Below are positions 8,827-14,613 of a DNA stretch of 16,845 nucleotides, one piece after another. The first letter of the stretch is position 1. Each line of letters starts with the position of its first letter. This DNA comes from an uncultured Lachnospiraceae bacterium (GTDB taxonomy: Bacteria; Bacillota_A; Clostridia; Lachnospirales; Lachnospiraceae): assembly GCA_947175285.1 (NCBI GenBank), contig CAMWMM010000040.1, forward strand, positions 1 through 16,845, given 5' to 3'. The notes beneath the pieces are model-generated. The model had not been told where the DNA came from. It saw only the letters and a list, made by a program, of their open reading frames with translations, and did not search any database. Position numbers and translations under genes: made by a program.

Positions 8827-9663
8827 ATGAACAAATTAGAGTTACAAAAAGCAGCTAATGAAGTTCGTAAAGGTATCGTTGCAGCGGTACATGGTGCAAA
8901 AGCCGGACATCCGGGCGGTTCTTTATCTGCAGCGGATATTTTTACCTATCTTTACTTTGAGGAAATGAATATTGACCCGAAGGATCCTAAGAAACCTGAC
9001 AGAGACCGTTTCGTATTATCGAAAGGCCATACGGCGCCGGGTCTGTATTCCGTATTGGCAAACCGCGGATATTTCCCGGTAGAGGATTTGCCGACACTTC
9101 GTCATATGGGTTCCTATTTACAGGGACATCCCTGTATGCAGGAGACGCCGGGCGTAGATATGTCATCAGGTTCTCTTGGACAGGGTATTTCAGCGGCAGT
9201 CGGTATGGCTCTTGCCGGAAAAATGGATAAGAAGGATTACAGAGTTTATACACTGCTCGGAGACGGTGAAATTGAAGAAGGACAGGTATGGGAAGCTTCT
9301 ATGTTTGCCGGACACAGAAAGCTGGATAATCTGGTAGTCATCGTAGATAATAACGGCTTACAGATTGACGGTAAAATTGATGATGTATGTTCGCCTTATC
9401 CGATTGATAAAAAATTTGAAGCGTTTAATTTCCACGTTATCAATATTGACGGAAATGACTTCGACCAGTTAGAAGCTGCATTTAAAGAAGCAAGAAATAC
9501 GAAAGGCATGCCTACGGCAATTGTTTGTAAGACTCTGAAAGGAAAAGGCGTTTCCTTCATGGAGGGCAGCATAGACTGGCATGGAAAAGCGCCGAACGAT
9601 GCGGAGTTTGAAATTGCAATGGCAGATTTGGAGAAAGTAGGTGAAGCATTATGTCAGAAGTAA
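8827..9663 (+). CDS. Transketolase, N-terminal (thiamine diphosphate-binding) subunit
   Basis: First half of a split transketolase, 278 aa. Carries the ThDP and metal-binding module: GDGE (residues 145-148, in LLGDGEIEEGQVWEA) through DNNGLQIDG, preceded by AGHPGGSLSAADI, SKGHTAPGLYSVLANRG and SSGSLGQGISAAVGMA. Ribosome site GGAGGAAAGCG lies just before the ATG. With the next gene it forms the enzyme that moves two-carbon units between xylulose-5-P and ribose-5-P or erythrose-4-P, taking the product of AraD into the pentose phosphate pathway. Its end overlaps the C-terminal subunit gene by 13 nt in another frame, so subunit synthesis is coupled. Split transketolases are normal in Clostridia and archaea; this is not a frameshift of a full-length gene, since both halves have proper starts and ends. 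Confidence 0.95.
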   Translation: MNKLELQKAANEVRKGIVAAVHGAKAGHPGGSLSAADIFTYLYFEEMNIDPKDPKKPDRDRFVLSKGHTAPGLYSVLANRGYFPVEDLPTLRHMGSYLQGHPCMQETPGVDMSSGSLGQGISAAVGMALAGKMDKKDYRVYTLLGDGEIEEGQVWEASMFAGHRKLDNLVVIVDNNGLQIDGKIDDVCSPYPIDKKFEAFNFHVINIDGNDFDQLEAAFKEARNTKGMPTAIVCKTLKGKGVSFMEGSIDWHGKAPNDAEFEIAMADLEKVGEALCQK

Positions 9664-10595
9664 AGAAAATAGCAACAAGAGAAAGCTATGGTAATGCACT
9701 GGTAGAATGTGGGGCGGAGTATCCGAATCTGGTAGTTCTGGATGCTGACCTTGCGGCTGCGACTAAGACAGGAGTTTTCAGAAAAGCTTTTCCTGACCGC
9801 CACATTGACTGCGGTATTGCAGAATGTAATATGACAGGTATTGCAGCAGGTCTTGCAACATGCGGGAAAATACCTTTTATCAGTTCCTTTGCCATGTTTG
9901 CGGCAGGACGTAACTTTGAGCAGGTTCGTAACTCTATCGGCTATCCGCATTTGAACGTAAAAATCGGCGGAACACATGCGGGCATTACGGTCGGAGAAGA
10001 CGGTGCAACACATCAATGTAATGAGGATATAGCGTTGATGAGAACGATTCCGGGTATGACAGTTGTCGTACCGGCTGATGATGTAGAAGCAAAAGCAGCA
10101 GTCAGAGCGGCGATTGAAAAAGAGGGTCCTGTTTATTTAAGATTCGGACGTGCGGCTGTGCCTGTTATTAATGACAGACCGGATTATAAATTTGAAATCG
10201 GTAAGGGTGTTCTCTTAAGAGAAGGAAAAGATGTTACGATTGTAGCATGCGGTATTACCGTATCATCTGCATTGGATGCGGCTGAAATGCTTGCTGCTGA
10301 CGGCATCAGTGCAGAAGTAATCAATATCCATACCATTAAACCTTTGGATAAAGATATCATTATTGCATCCGCAAAGAAAACGGGTAAAGTAGTGACAGCG
10401 GAAGAACATAGTGTTATTGGCGGACTTGGCAGTGCCGTTTGTGACTGCTTATCTGAAAATCTGCCGACCCGTGTCATGAAAATCGGTATGCAGGATGTAT
10501 TCGGCGAGTCCGGTACGGCAATGGGATTAGTGGAAAAATACGGGCTGGATGGCAAAGGCATCTATGCAAAAGTAAAACCGTTTGTACAGGGTTAA
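9651..10595 (+). CDS. Transketolase, C-terminal (pyrimidine-binding) subunit
   Basis: Second half of the split transketolase, 314 aa. Contains the Pyr domain with the cofactor-activating glutamate in CGIAECNMTGIAAG (Glu58), the conserved VGEDGATHQCNEDIALMR, and a C-terminal transketolase domain with VVTAEEHSVIGGLG and FGESGTAMGLVEKYG. The ATG lies inside the end of the N-subunit gene, with AGGTGA just upstream, and the 13-nt overlap suggests translational coupling. Together the two subunits equal one transketolase active site at the dimer interface. The same architecture is seen in 1-deoxyxylulose-5-phosphate synthase, but the separate polypeptides, the short length and the pentose operon context favour transketolase. 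After the stop is an 81-nt gap with a stem-loop before rpe. Confidence 0.95.
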   Translation: MSEVKKIATRESYGNALVECGAEYPNLVVLDADLAAATKTGVFRKAFPDRHIDCGIAECNMTGIAAGLATCGKIPFISSFAMFAAGRNFEQVRNSIGYPHLNVKIGGTHAGITVGEDGATHQCNEDIALMRTIPGMTVVVPADDVEAKAAVRAAIEKEGPVYLRFGRAAVPVINDRPDYKFEIGKGVLLREGKDVTIVACGITVSSALDAAEMLAADGISAEVINIHTIKPLDKDIIIASAKKTGKVVTAEEHSVIGGLGSAVCDCLSENLPTRVMKIGMQDVFGESGTAMGLVEKYGLDGKGIYAKVKPFVQG

Positions 10596-10605
10596 AAAAG
10601 AAAGA

Positions 10606-10649
10606 AGATTCCGGGCGGCATATACGCTGCCTTGGAATCTCTATATTTT
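10606..10649 (+). terminator. Stem-loop between transketolase and rpe, weak terminator or processing site
   Basis: AGATTCC (10606-10612) pairs with GGAATCT (10634-10640), and internally GGCGGC (10614-10619) pairs with GCTGCC (10626-10631, one G-U) around a 6-nt loop, with a small bulge between the two helices. The following CTATATTTT is only a weak U-tract, so partial termination or mRNA processing is more likely than full stop. Confidence 0.55.
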
Positions 10650-10676
10650 GTCTGAAAGAACGCAGGGAGTTATATT

Positions 10677-11348
10677 ATGAAAAATGTATCTGTGAAAAAT
10701 TTATTGTCACCCTCCATACTGGCGGCTGATTTTGCAATTTTAGGAAAGCAGATTGCGGAAGCGGATGAGGCCGGTGCGGATTATATACATATTGATGTTA
10801 TGGACGGAGTGTTTGTACCGGATATTTCTTTCGGTATGCCGGTAATTTCCACTATCAGAAAAGTGACGAAGAAAATTTTTGATGTGCATCTGATGATTGT
10901 GGAGCCGGAACGTTATATTGACGATTTTGTAAAGTGCGGCGCTGACAGCATTACTTTCCATCTGGAAGCAACAGAAGATGCAGACGGCGTTATTGATAAA
11001 ATTCATCAGGCAGGCTGCAGGGCAGGTCTGTCAATTAAGCCGGGAACACCTGTGGAGGCAGTAAGACCTTATCTGGACAAGATAGAGATGCTGTTAATTA
11101 TGACGGTAGAACCCGGATTCGGCGGACAGAAATATATTCCTGAATCTACGGAACGTATCAGAACTGCCCGTCAAATGATAAACGAGATGGGACTTGCTGT
11201 GGATGTTCAGGTGGATGGCGGCATCACAAAAGAAACTCTGCGCATTGTTCTGGAAGCCGGTGCGAATGTGATTGTGGCTGGCTCTGCAATTTTCGGCGGA
11301 AATATCAGTGAGAATGTAAAGAATTATTTGAAAATATTAAAGCAGTAA
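10677..11348 (+). CDS. rpe: Ribulose-phosphate 3-epimerase
   Basis: TIM-barrel enzyme interconverting D-ribulose-5-P and D-xylulose-5-P, 223 aa, the usual family length. Signature motifs: SPSILAADF near the N-terminus, metal and catalytic residues His38 and Asp40 in IHIDVMDGVFVPDISFG, His71 in DVHLMIVEP, Asp180 in VQVDGGI, and the phosphate-binding TVEPGFGGQK plus AGSAIFGG. AGGGAG (10664-10669) lies 7 nt before the ATG. In this operon it links the D-xylulose-5-P made by AraD to ribulose-5-P, balancing the transketolase substrates. It may also be the cell's housekeeping copy; the window cannot tell. The methionine aminopeptidase gene follows after 17 nt. Confidence 0.96.
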   Translation: MKNVSVKNLLSPSILAADFAILGKQIAEADEAGADYIHIDVMDGVFVPDISFGMPVISTIRKVTKKIFDVHLMIVEPERYIDDFVKCGADSITFHLEATEDADGVIDKIHQAGCRAGLSIKPGTPVEAVRPYLDKIEMLLIMTVEPGFGGQKYIPESTERIRTARQMINEMGLAVDVQVDGGITKETLRIVLEAGANVIVAGSAIFGGNISENVKNYLKILKQ

Positions 11349-11365
11349 GGAATGACGTAACGGCA

Positions 11366-12238
11366 ATGAAAAAATTAGGACGAAACGACCCGTGCTGGTG
11401 TGGAAGCGGTCGTAAATATAAAGCCTGTCATATGGCTTTTGATGAAAAAATACAGCAGTATGCTCTGGAAGGACATATCGTGCCGGAGCATGATATGCTG
11501 AAATCAAAAGAGCAGATTGATGGCATTAAAGAAAGCAGCAAAATTAATATTGCGGTTTTAGACTATGTGGCAGAACATATCCAAATCGGTATGAGTACGG
11601 AGGAAATTGACCGCCTTGTATATGAAAAGACAACACAGATGGGAGGTATACCGGCTCCGCTTGGCTATGATGGATTCCCCAAAAGCGTCTGTACTTCTTT
11701 GAACGAGCAGGTTTGTCATGGGATTCCGTCAGAGAAAGATATTTTAAAAAGCGGCGATATAGTCAATGTGGATGCTTCCACTATCTATAACGGATATTTC
11801 TCAGACTCTTCCAGAATGTTTATGCTGGGTGATGTAGCGCCGGAAACTAAGAAATTAGTGGAAACGGCTCATAAATGTCTGGATATCGGTTTGGAACAGG
11901 TGAAGCCATGGAACTTCCTCGGTGATATGGCGCAGGCAATCAATGACTATGCCAAAGCGAATGGTTACTCTATCGTGCGCGAAATAGGCGGGCACGGCGT
12001 AGGACTGGAGTTTCATGAAGAACCTTTTGTCAGCTATGTTACCAGTAAAGGAACGGAAATGTTGATGGTGCCCGGCATGGTATTTACGATAGAACCAATG
12101 GTCAATATGGGGAAAGCGAATATTTATATTGATGATGAGAATGGCTGGACGGTTTACACAGAAGACGGTCTTCCATCGGCACAGTGGGAAGTGACGGTAG
12201 CCGTTACAGAGGATGGATATGAGATCTTGACATGGTAG
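11366..12238 (+). CDS. map: Type I methionine aminopeptidase with N-terminal SEC-C zinc motif
   Basis: Removes initiator methionine from new proteins, 290 aa. The N-terminus NDPCWCGSGRKYKACH (ligands Cys10, Cys12, Cys21, His22) is a SEC-C zinc motif like that at the SecA C-terminus. The pita-bread catalytic domain follows with all five metal ligands: Asp136 (NVDAST), Asp147 (FSDSSRMF), His210 (GGHGVGLEFHEEP), Glu243 (FTIEPMV) and Glu275 (QWEVTVAV). The extra N-terminal motif makes it about 25-30 aa longer than E. coli MAP and probably guides it to ribosomes, which is inference. It starts 17 nt after rpe with no clear promoter between, so it is likely read from the pentose operon mRNA as well as any hidden promoter. 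A strong terminator lies downstream. Confidence 0.95.
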   Translation: MKKLGRNDPCWCGSGRKYKACHMAFDEKIQQYALEGHIVPEHDMLKSKEQIDGIKESSKINIAVLDYVAEHIQIGMSTEEIDRLVYEKTTQMGGIPAPLGYDGFPKSVCTSLNEQVCHGIPSEKDILKSGDIVNVDASTIYNGYFSDSSRMFMLGDVAPETKKLVETAHKCLDIGLEQVKPWNFLGDMAQAINDYAKANGYSIVREIGGHGVGLEFHEEPFVSYVTSKGTEMLMVPGMVFTIEPMVNMGKANIYIDDENGWTVYTEDGLPSAQWEVTVAVTEDGYEILTW

Positions 12239-12283
12239 AGATTTCAAGTTACAGGCATTAACTAAAAAACGTTTTTGACAGGT

Positions 12284-12330
12284 AAAAAGTCGGAAAGCAT
12301 CGGACAAAACGGTGTTTTTTCGGCTTTTTT
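12284..12330 (+). terminator. Strong rho-independent terminator after map
   Basis: AAAAAGTCGGAAAGCATCG (12284-12302) pairs with the segment from CGGTG (12310) through CGGCTTTTT, giving about 19 bp with several G-U pairs and a 7-nt loop GACAAAA, and ends in a run of six T (12325-12330). It closes the transcript that ends with map and insulates the motility genes. Confidence 0.85.
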
Positions 12331-12332
12331 CA

Positions 12333-12358
12333 TAAATATTTGTGCAAATTTCCGATAT
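12333..12358 (+). promoter_or_regulatory. Sigma-28 (SigD) type promoter for the coiled-coil gene
   Basis: TAAA (12333-12336), a 14-nt spacer, then TCCGATAT (12351-12358). The Bacillus SigD consensus is TAAA, about 15 nt, GCCGATAT, so only the first G of the -10 element differs. It would start transcription near 12366, leaving a leader of about 140 nt that includes a 12-bp palindrome TCTAAGCTTAGA (12419-12430) and a GGCG/CGCC mini-hairpin (12438-12448). Confidence 0.72.
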
Positions 12359-12505
12359 TGCATTTGAAATATAATTCTGATATCGTACATTTACAATCTT
12401 TTAGAGTCATTTTTTATATCTAAGCTTAGAGTAGTCCGGCGCTTCGCCATGATTCCAATTGATTTCACAAAAGTTAATTGAAAAAGAAAAGGAGAAAGAA
12501 AAATT

Positions 12506-13147
12506 ATGCGAGAATTTATGACAAAAGTGTCAGAATATATCAGCGAAAGGAGAAATGACCCGGAAAAAAAAGGAAATTTCCTGATTCCCTGTATGCTTGG
12601 TATTGTGATACTTATCATTATTATTTTGTGCCTGTTACTGCTTTGGAGAAAGAATGCAAATGGAAAGGAAGAGGAATTGACAGCGGAAACCTATGAGTAT
12701 ATTCCCGAAGTCATTATGGCGGAACCGTCAGGTGATGAGGAATTAAAGCAGGAATATCTGAATAATATGCAGTATCTGGGGGAAAAAGTAGAAGATTTAC
12801 TGCAATCCATGACAGAAATCCAAAAATCTTTGGAAGAAACTATCATAACTCAGCAGGGAGATAATGTATATTTGCAGGAGCAGGTAGATGAAATCACGGA
12901 AGAAATCAAAAACATGATTACGCAGCTGCAAAATACACAGAACAACCTGTATGATATAACCGATATGATAAATATTATGAATAAAGAGACGATTCCTGCA
13001 ATACAGGAACAGATAAGCGAGATGGAAAAACAGATAAATCAGGTTAATACGGATATTGCTGATATTTATAACAAAATTGAGGAGCTTACGGGACAGTTTT
13101 TACGGTATCGGTACGAGGAAGAAAGTAATACACTTTTTTTGTATTAA
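12506..13147 (+). CDS. Membrane-anchored coiled-coil protein of unknown function, motility-linked
   Basis: I do not recognise a family. 213 aa: a charged N-terminal segment (residues 1-24), one strongly hydrophobic helix (about 25-47, FLIPCMLGIVILIIIILCLL) followed by WRKN, then a Glu-rich linker with Pro and a long Gln/Glu/Lys/Ile heptad-rich region (about 75-205) that should form coiled coil. Positive residues lie on both sides of the helix (ERR and EKK before it, WRKNANGK after), so orientation is not clear. AAGGAG precedes the ATG by 11 nt. The upstream sigma-28 type promoter and the flagellin gene 94 nt downstream suggest expression with late flagellar genes. It could be a basal-body, chemotaxis-adjacent or flagellin-processing accessory protein; the sequence does not decide. 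No enzymatic motif is visible. Confidence 0.8.
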   Translation: MREFMTKVSEYISERRNDPEKKGNFLIPCMLGIVILIIIILCLLLLWRKNANGKEEELTAETYEYIPEVIMAEPSGDEELKQEYLNNMQYLGEKVEDLLQSMTEIQKSLEETIITQQGDNVYLQEQVDEITEEIKNMITQLQNTQNNLYDITDMINIMNKETIPAIQEQISEMEKQINQVNTDIADIYNKIEELTGQFLRYRYEEESNTLFLY

Positions 13148-13152
13148 AACGT

Positions 13153-13179
13153 TAAGACCGGCGGGGAAAAATCCGATAT
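13153..13179 (+). promoter_or_regulatory. Sigma-28 (SigD) type promoter for flagellin
   Basis: TAAG (13153-13156, one change from TAAA), a 15-nt spacer, then TCCGATAT (13172-13179), identical in its -10 octamer to the promoter at 12333-12358. It lies 61 nt before the flagellin ATG. Flagellin genes in Firmicutes are classically SigD dependent. Confidence 0.75.
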
Positions 13180-13240
13180 ATACTTTAATAAGCAACTATT
13201 GATTTAAATGCATGGAAGCTATATAGCGGGGAGGGAACCT

Positions 13241-14377
13241 ATGGTTATACAACATAATATAACGGCAATGAACGCGAATCGTATGTTTAACCTGATAAGC
13301 ACAAATCAGGCAAAATCTACGGAAAAACTGTCTTCGGGATATAAAATTAACCGTTCTGCGGATGATGCGGCGGGATTATCCATATCAGAAAAAATGCGCC
13401 GCCAAGTGAGAGGGCTTACGCAGGCATCTGCTAATGCGGCAGACGGCATTTCCTGTGTGCAGACGGCAGAAGGCGCTTTGAATGAAGTCCATGATATGTT
13501 ACAGCGTATGGAAGAATTGGCAGTTAAAGGAGCGAACGGAACGCTGACTGAAACAGACAGGGATTACATCACGATGGAAGTCAGGCAGTTAATGAGTGAG
13601 ATTGACCGCGTACAGTCCACTACGACTTTTAATGAGCAAAACCTGTTGGACGGCACATTTTCCAACAAGGGATTACAGGTGGGGGCGGAATCCGGTCAGC
13701 ATATTACTATTTCCATAGGTAACATGTGTACGAATGATTTGATTGCGAGTGCGCTTGCAAAGGGTATTTTTTACCAGACGAATAATGAAAGCCCTTTGTG
13801 CCAGAATATAGATAGCCCTGATCCGAATGAGGCAACTTATCCGCAGGGAGCGATTGCTTATTGGCTGGCGGACGGCAGTACTTATGCAAAACAGGAATAT
13901 TGGAACAAAAGTATGGTTCAGCCGTGGGGTTCACCGGGGCATTCACACCTTCTTGGGGCGAGTGATCTGACCATTTTTCATAGTTTTTCCTATGATGCAA
14001 TTACTGATGAAAATGTGAAAAACAGACTTACGACTGACTATAATACTGGTGTTACGGGAGGAACGGAAGAAGAATTAGCTGATAAAGTTCCTGATGTCCG
14101 TTATTTTCAGGCTTTAAATGCTTTTGCAAAGAGTGCGATTTTTGATGTGTCGGAAACCCGTTCCATGCTGGGCGCGATACAAAACCGGTTGGAGCATACG
14201 ATAAATAATCTGGATAATATTGTGGAAAATACCACATCGGCGGAATCGGCAATTCGGGATACGGATATTGCCACGGAAATGGTAAAATATTCCAACAATA
14301 ATATTTTAGCGCAGGCGGGGCAGTCTATGCTTGCACAGGCGAATCAGGCGAATCAGGGAGTGTTGTCGCTATTATAG
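13241..14377 (+). CDS. fliC: Flagellin
   Basis: Filament subunit, 378 aa from the ATG at 13241 (MVIQHNITAMNANR), which follows GGGAGGGAA; the frame extends to 13208 but those residues are not flagellin-like. Conserved N-terminal D0/D1 runs to about residue 155 (STEKLSSGYKINRSADDAAGLSISEKMR), and C-terminal D1/D0 from about residue 300 (SMLGAIQNRLEHTINNLDN to NQGVLSLL). The TLR5-contact region is LQRMEELAV (87-95) with Glu113 further on; Arg89 and Leu93 match the Salmonella contact residues. The central region (about 165-290) is short and unusual, with NSP-rich and aromatic segments and PGHSHLLG. Three cysteines (72, 163, 187) are atypical for flagellin. No good terminator follows. It is likely exported by the flagellar type III system. 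Confidence 0.95.
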   Translation: MVIQHNITAMNANRMFNLISTNQAKSTEKLSSGYKINRSADDAAGLSISEKMRRQVRGLTQASANAADGISCVQTAEGALNEVHDMLQRMEELAVKGANGTLTETDRDYITMEVRQLMSEIDRVQSTTTFNEQNLLDGTFSNKGLQVGAESGQHITISIGNMCTNDLIASALAKGIFYQTNNESPLCQNIDSPDPNEATYPQGAIAYWLADGSTYAKQEYWNKSMVQPWGSPGHSHLLGASDLTIFHSFSYDAITDENVKNRLTTDYNTGVTGGTEEELADKVPDVRYFQALNAFAKSAIFDVSETRSMLGAIQNRLEHTINNLDNIVENTTSAESAIRDTDIATEMVKYSNNNILAQAGQSMLAQANQANQGVLSLL

Positions 14378-14400
14378 GAATGGTTAAAAGTTCATAGGTG

Positions 14401-14429
14401 TTGCTATTTCCCAACCAATTGAGTATACT
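14401..14429 (+). promoter_or_regulatory. Promoter of the type III antitoxin RNA
   Basis: TTGCTA (14401-14406), a 17-nt spacer and TATACT (14424-14429) form a good housekeeping promoter. It starts 24 nt after the flagellin stop and points into the antitoxin repeats; predicted start near 14436. Its -10 region belongs to a 21-bp sequence repeated exactly at 15160-15180. Confidence 0.75.
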
Positions 14430-14443
14430 ATATATAAGTTAAT
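14423..14443 (+). repeat. 21-bp direct repeat, left copy
   Basis: Positions 14423-14443 (GTATACTATATATA then AGTTAAT) are identical to 15160-15180, 737 bp away. The two copies bracket the antitoxin and toxin genes exactly, each carrying the TATACT element. A shorter match, ACAGCAG, also follows each copy (14456-14462 and 15186-15192). Confidence 0.9.
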
Positions 14444-14458
14444 GCCATTGGCTTAACA

Positions 14459-14567
14459 GCAGGTATATCTCGACCTATAACGGAGACAGTTATAAGCGGG
14501 CATATCTCAGCCCTAAGCGAGACAGTTATAAGTGAGTGTTTCGCCGCTCAGAGTGCGAATCTAACAG
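14459..14567 (+). repeat. Tandem 36-37 nt antitoxin repeats (three units)
   Basis: Unit boundaries 14459-14495, 14496-14531, 14532-14567. Units 1 and 2 are clearly similar by eye, sharing the end GAGACAGTTATAA; unit 3 keeps the length and pseudoknot layout but little primary sequence. There are no unique spacers, so this is not a CRISPR array. Confidence 0.85.
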
Positions 14568-14594
14568 GGGACGGAAATTTCCGTCCCGTTTTTT
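14568..14594 (+). terminator. Perfect-palindrome terminator between antitoxin and toxin
   Basis: GGGACGGAAA (14568-14577) and TTTCCGTCCC (14578-14587) form a 20-bp perfect palindrome followed by GTTTTTT. It ends most antitoxin transcripts and lets a minority read on into the toxin gene, the arrangement that keeps antitoxin in excess in type III systems. Confidence 0.92.
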
Positions 14595-14613
14595 GTAGTA
14601 GGAGAATATACAA

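Larger units (their letters stand above)
14436..14594 (+). ncRNA. toxI: Type III antitoxin RNA (ToxI/AntiQ-like), three tandem repeats
   Basis: The inferred transcript runs from the promoter at 14401-14429 to the terminator at 14568-14594. It holds three head-to-tail units: 14459-14495 (37 nt), 14496-14531 (36 nt) and 14532-14567 (36 nt, diverged). Units 1 and 2 share TATATCTC-like and GAGACAGTTATAAG cores. In type III systems each unit is cut out by the toxin, folds as a pseudoknot and inhibits the toxin; ToxI has 5.5 units of 36 nt and AntiQ about 2.8 of 35 nt, so size and copy number fit the AbiQ branch. Each unit here can form such a pseudoknot: helix 1 AGGT/ACCT, GGGC/GCCC or TGAG/CTCA, helix 2 TCTC/GAGA, TCTC/GAGA or TTCGC/GCGAA. 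Start site is inferred. Confidence 0.85.

Noticed and set aside
8827..10595. Transketolase broken by a frameshift
   Set aside because: Both halves have their own start, stop and ribosome site, with a 13-nt overlap, as in known split transketolases.
11855..12307. 150-codon minus-strand frame across the map end
   Set aside because: Shadow of map and its terminator; no ribosome site or recognisable motif.
12366..12505. c-di-GMP (GEMM) riboswitch in the leader of the motility gene
   Set aside because: No GEMM core sequence or tetraloop-receptor pattern could be found in the leader.
14459..14567. Three 36-nt repeats resembling a small CRISPR array
   Set aside because: The units are directly adjacent with no unique spacers, no cas genes are present, and each unit folds as a pseudoknot in front of a ToxN-like gene.
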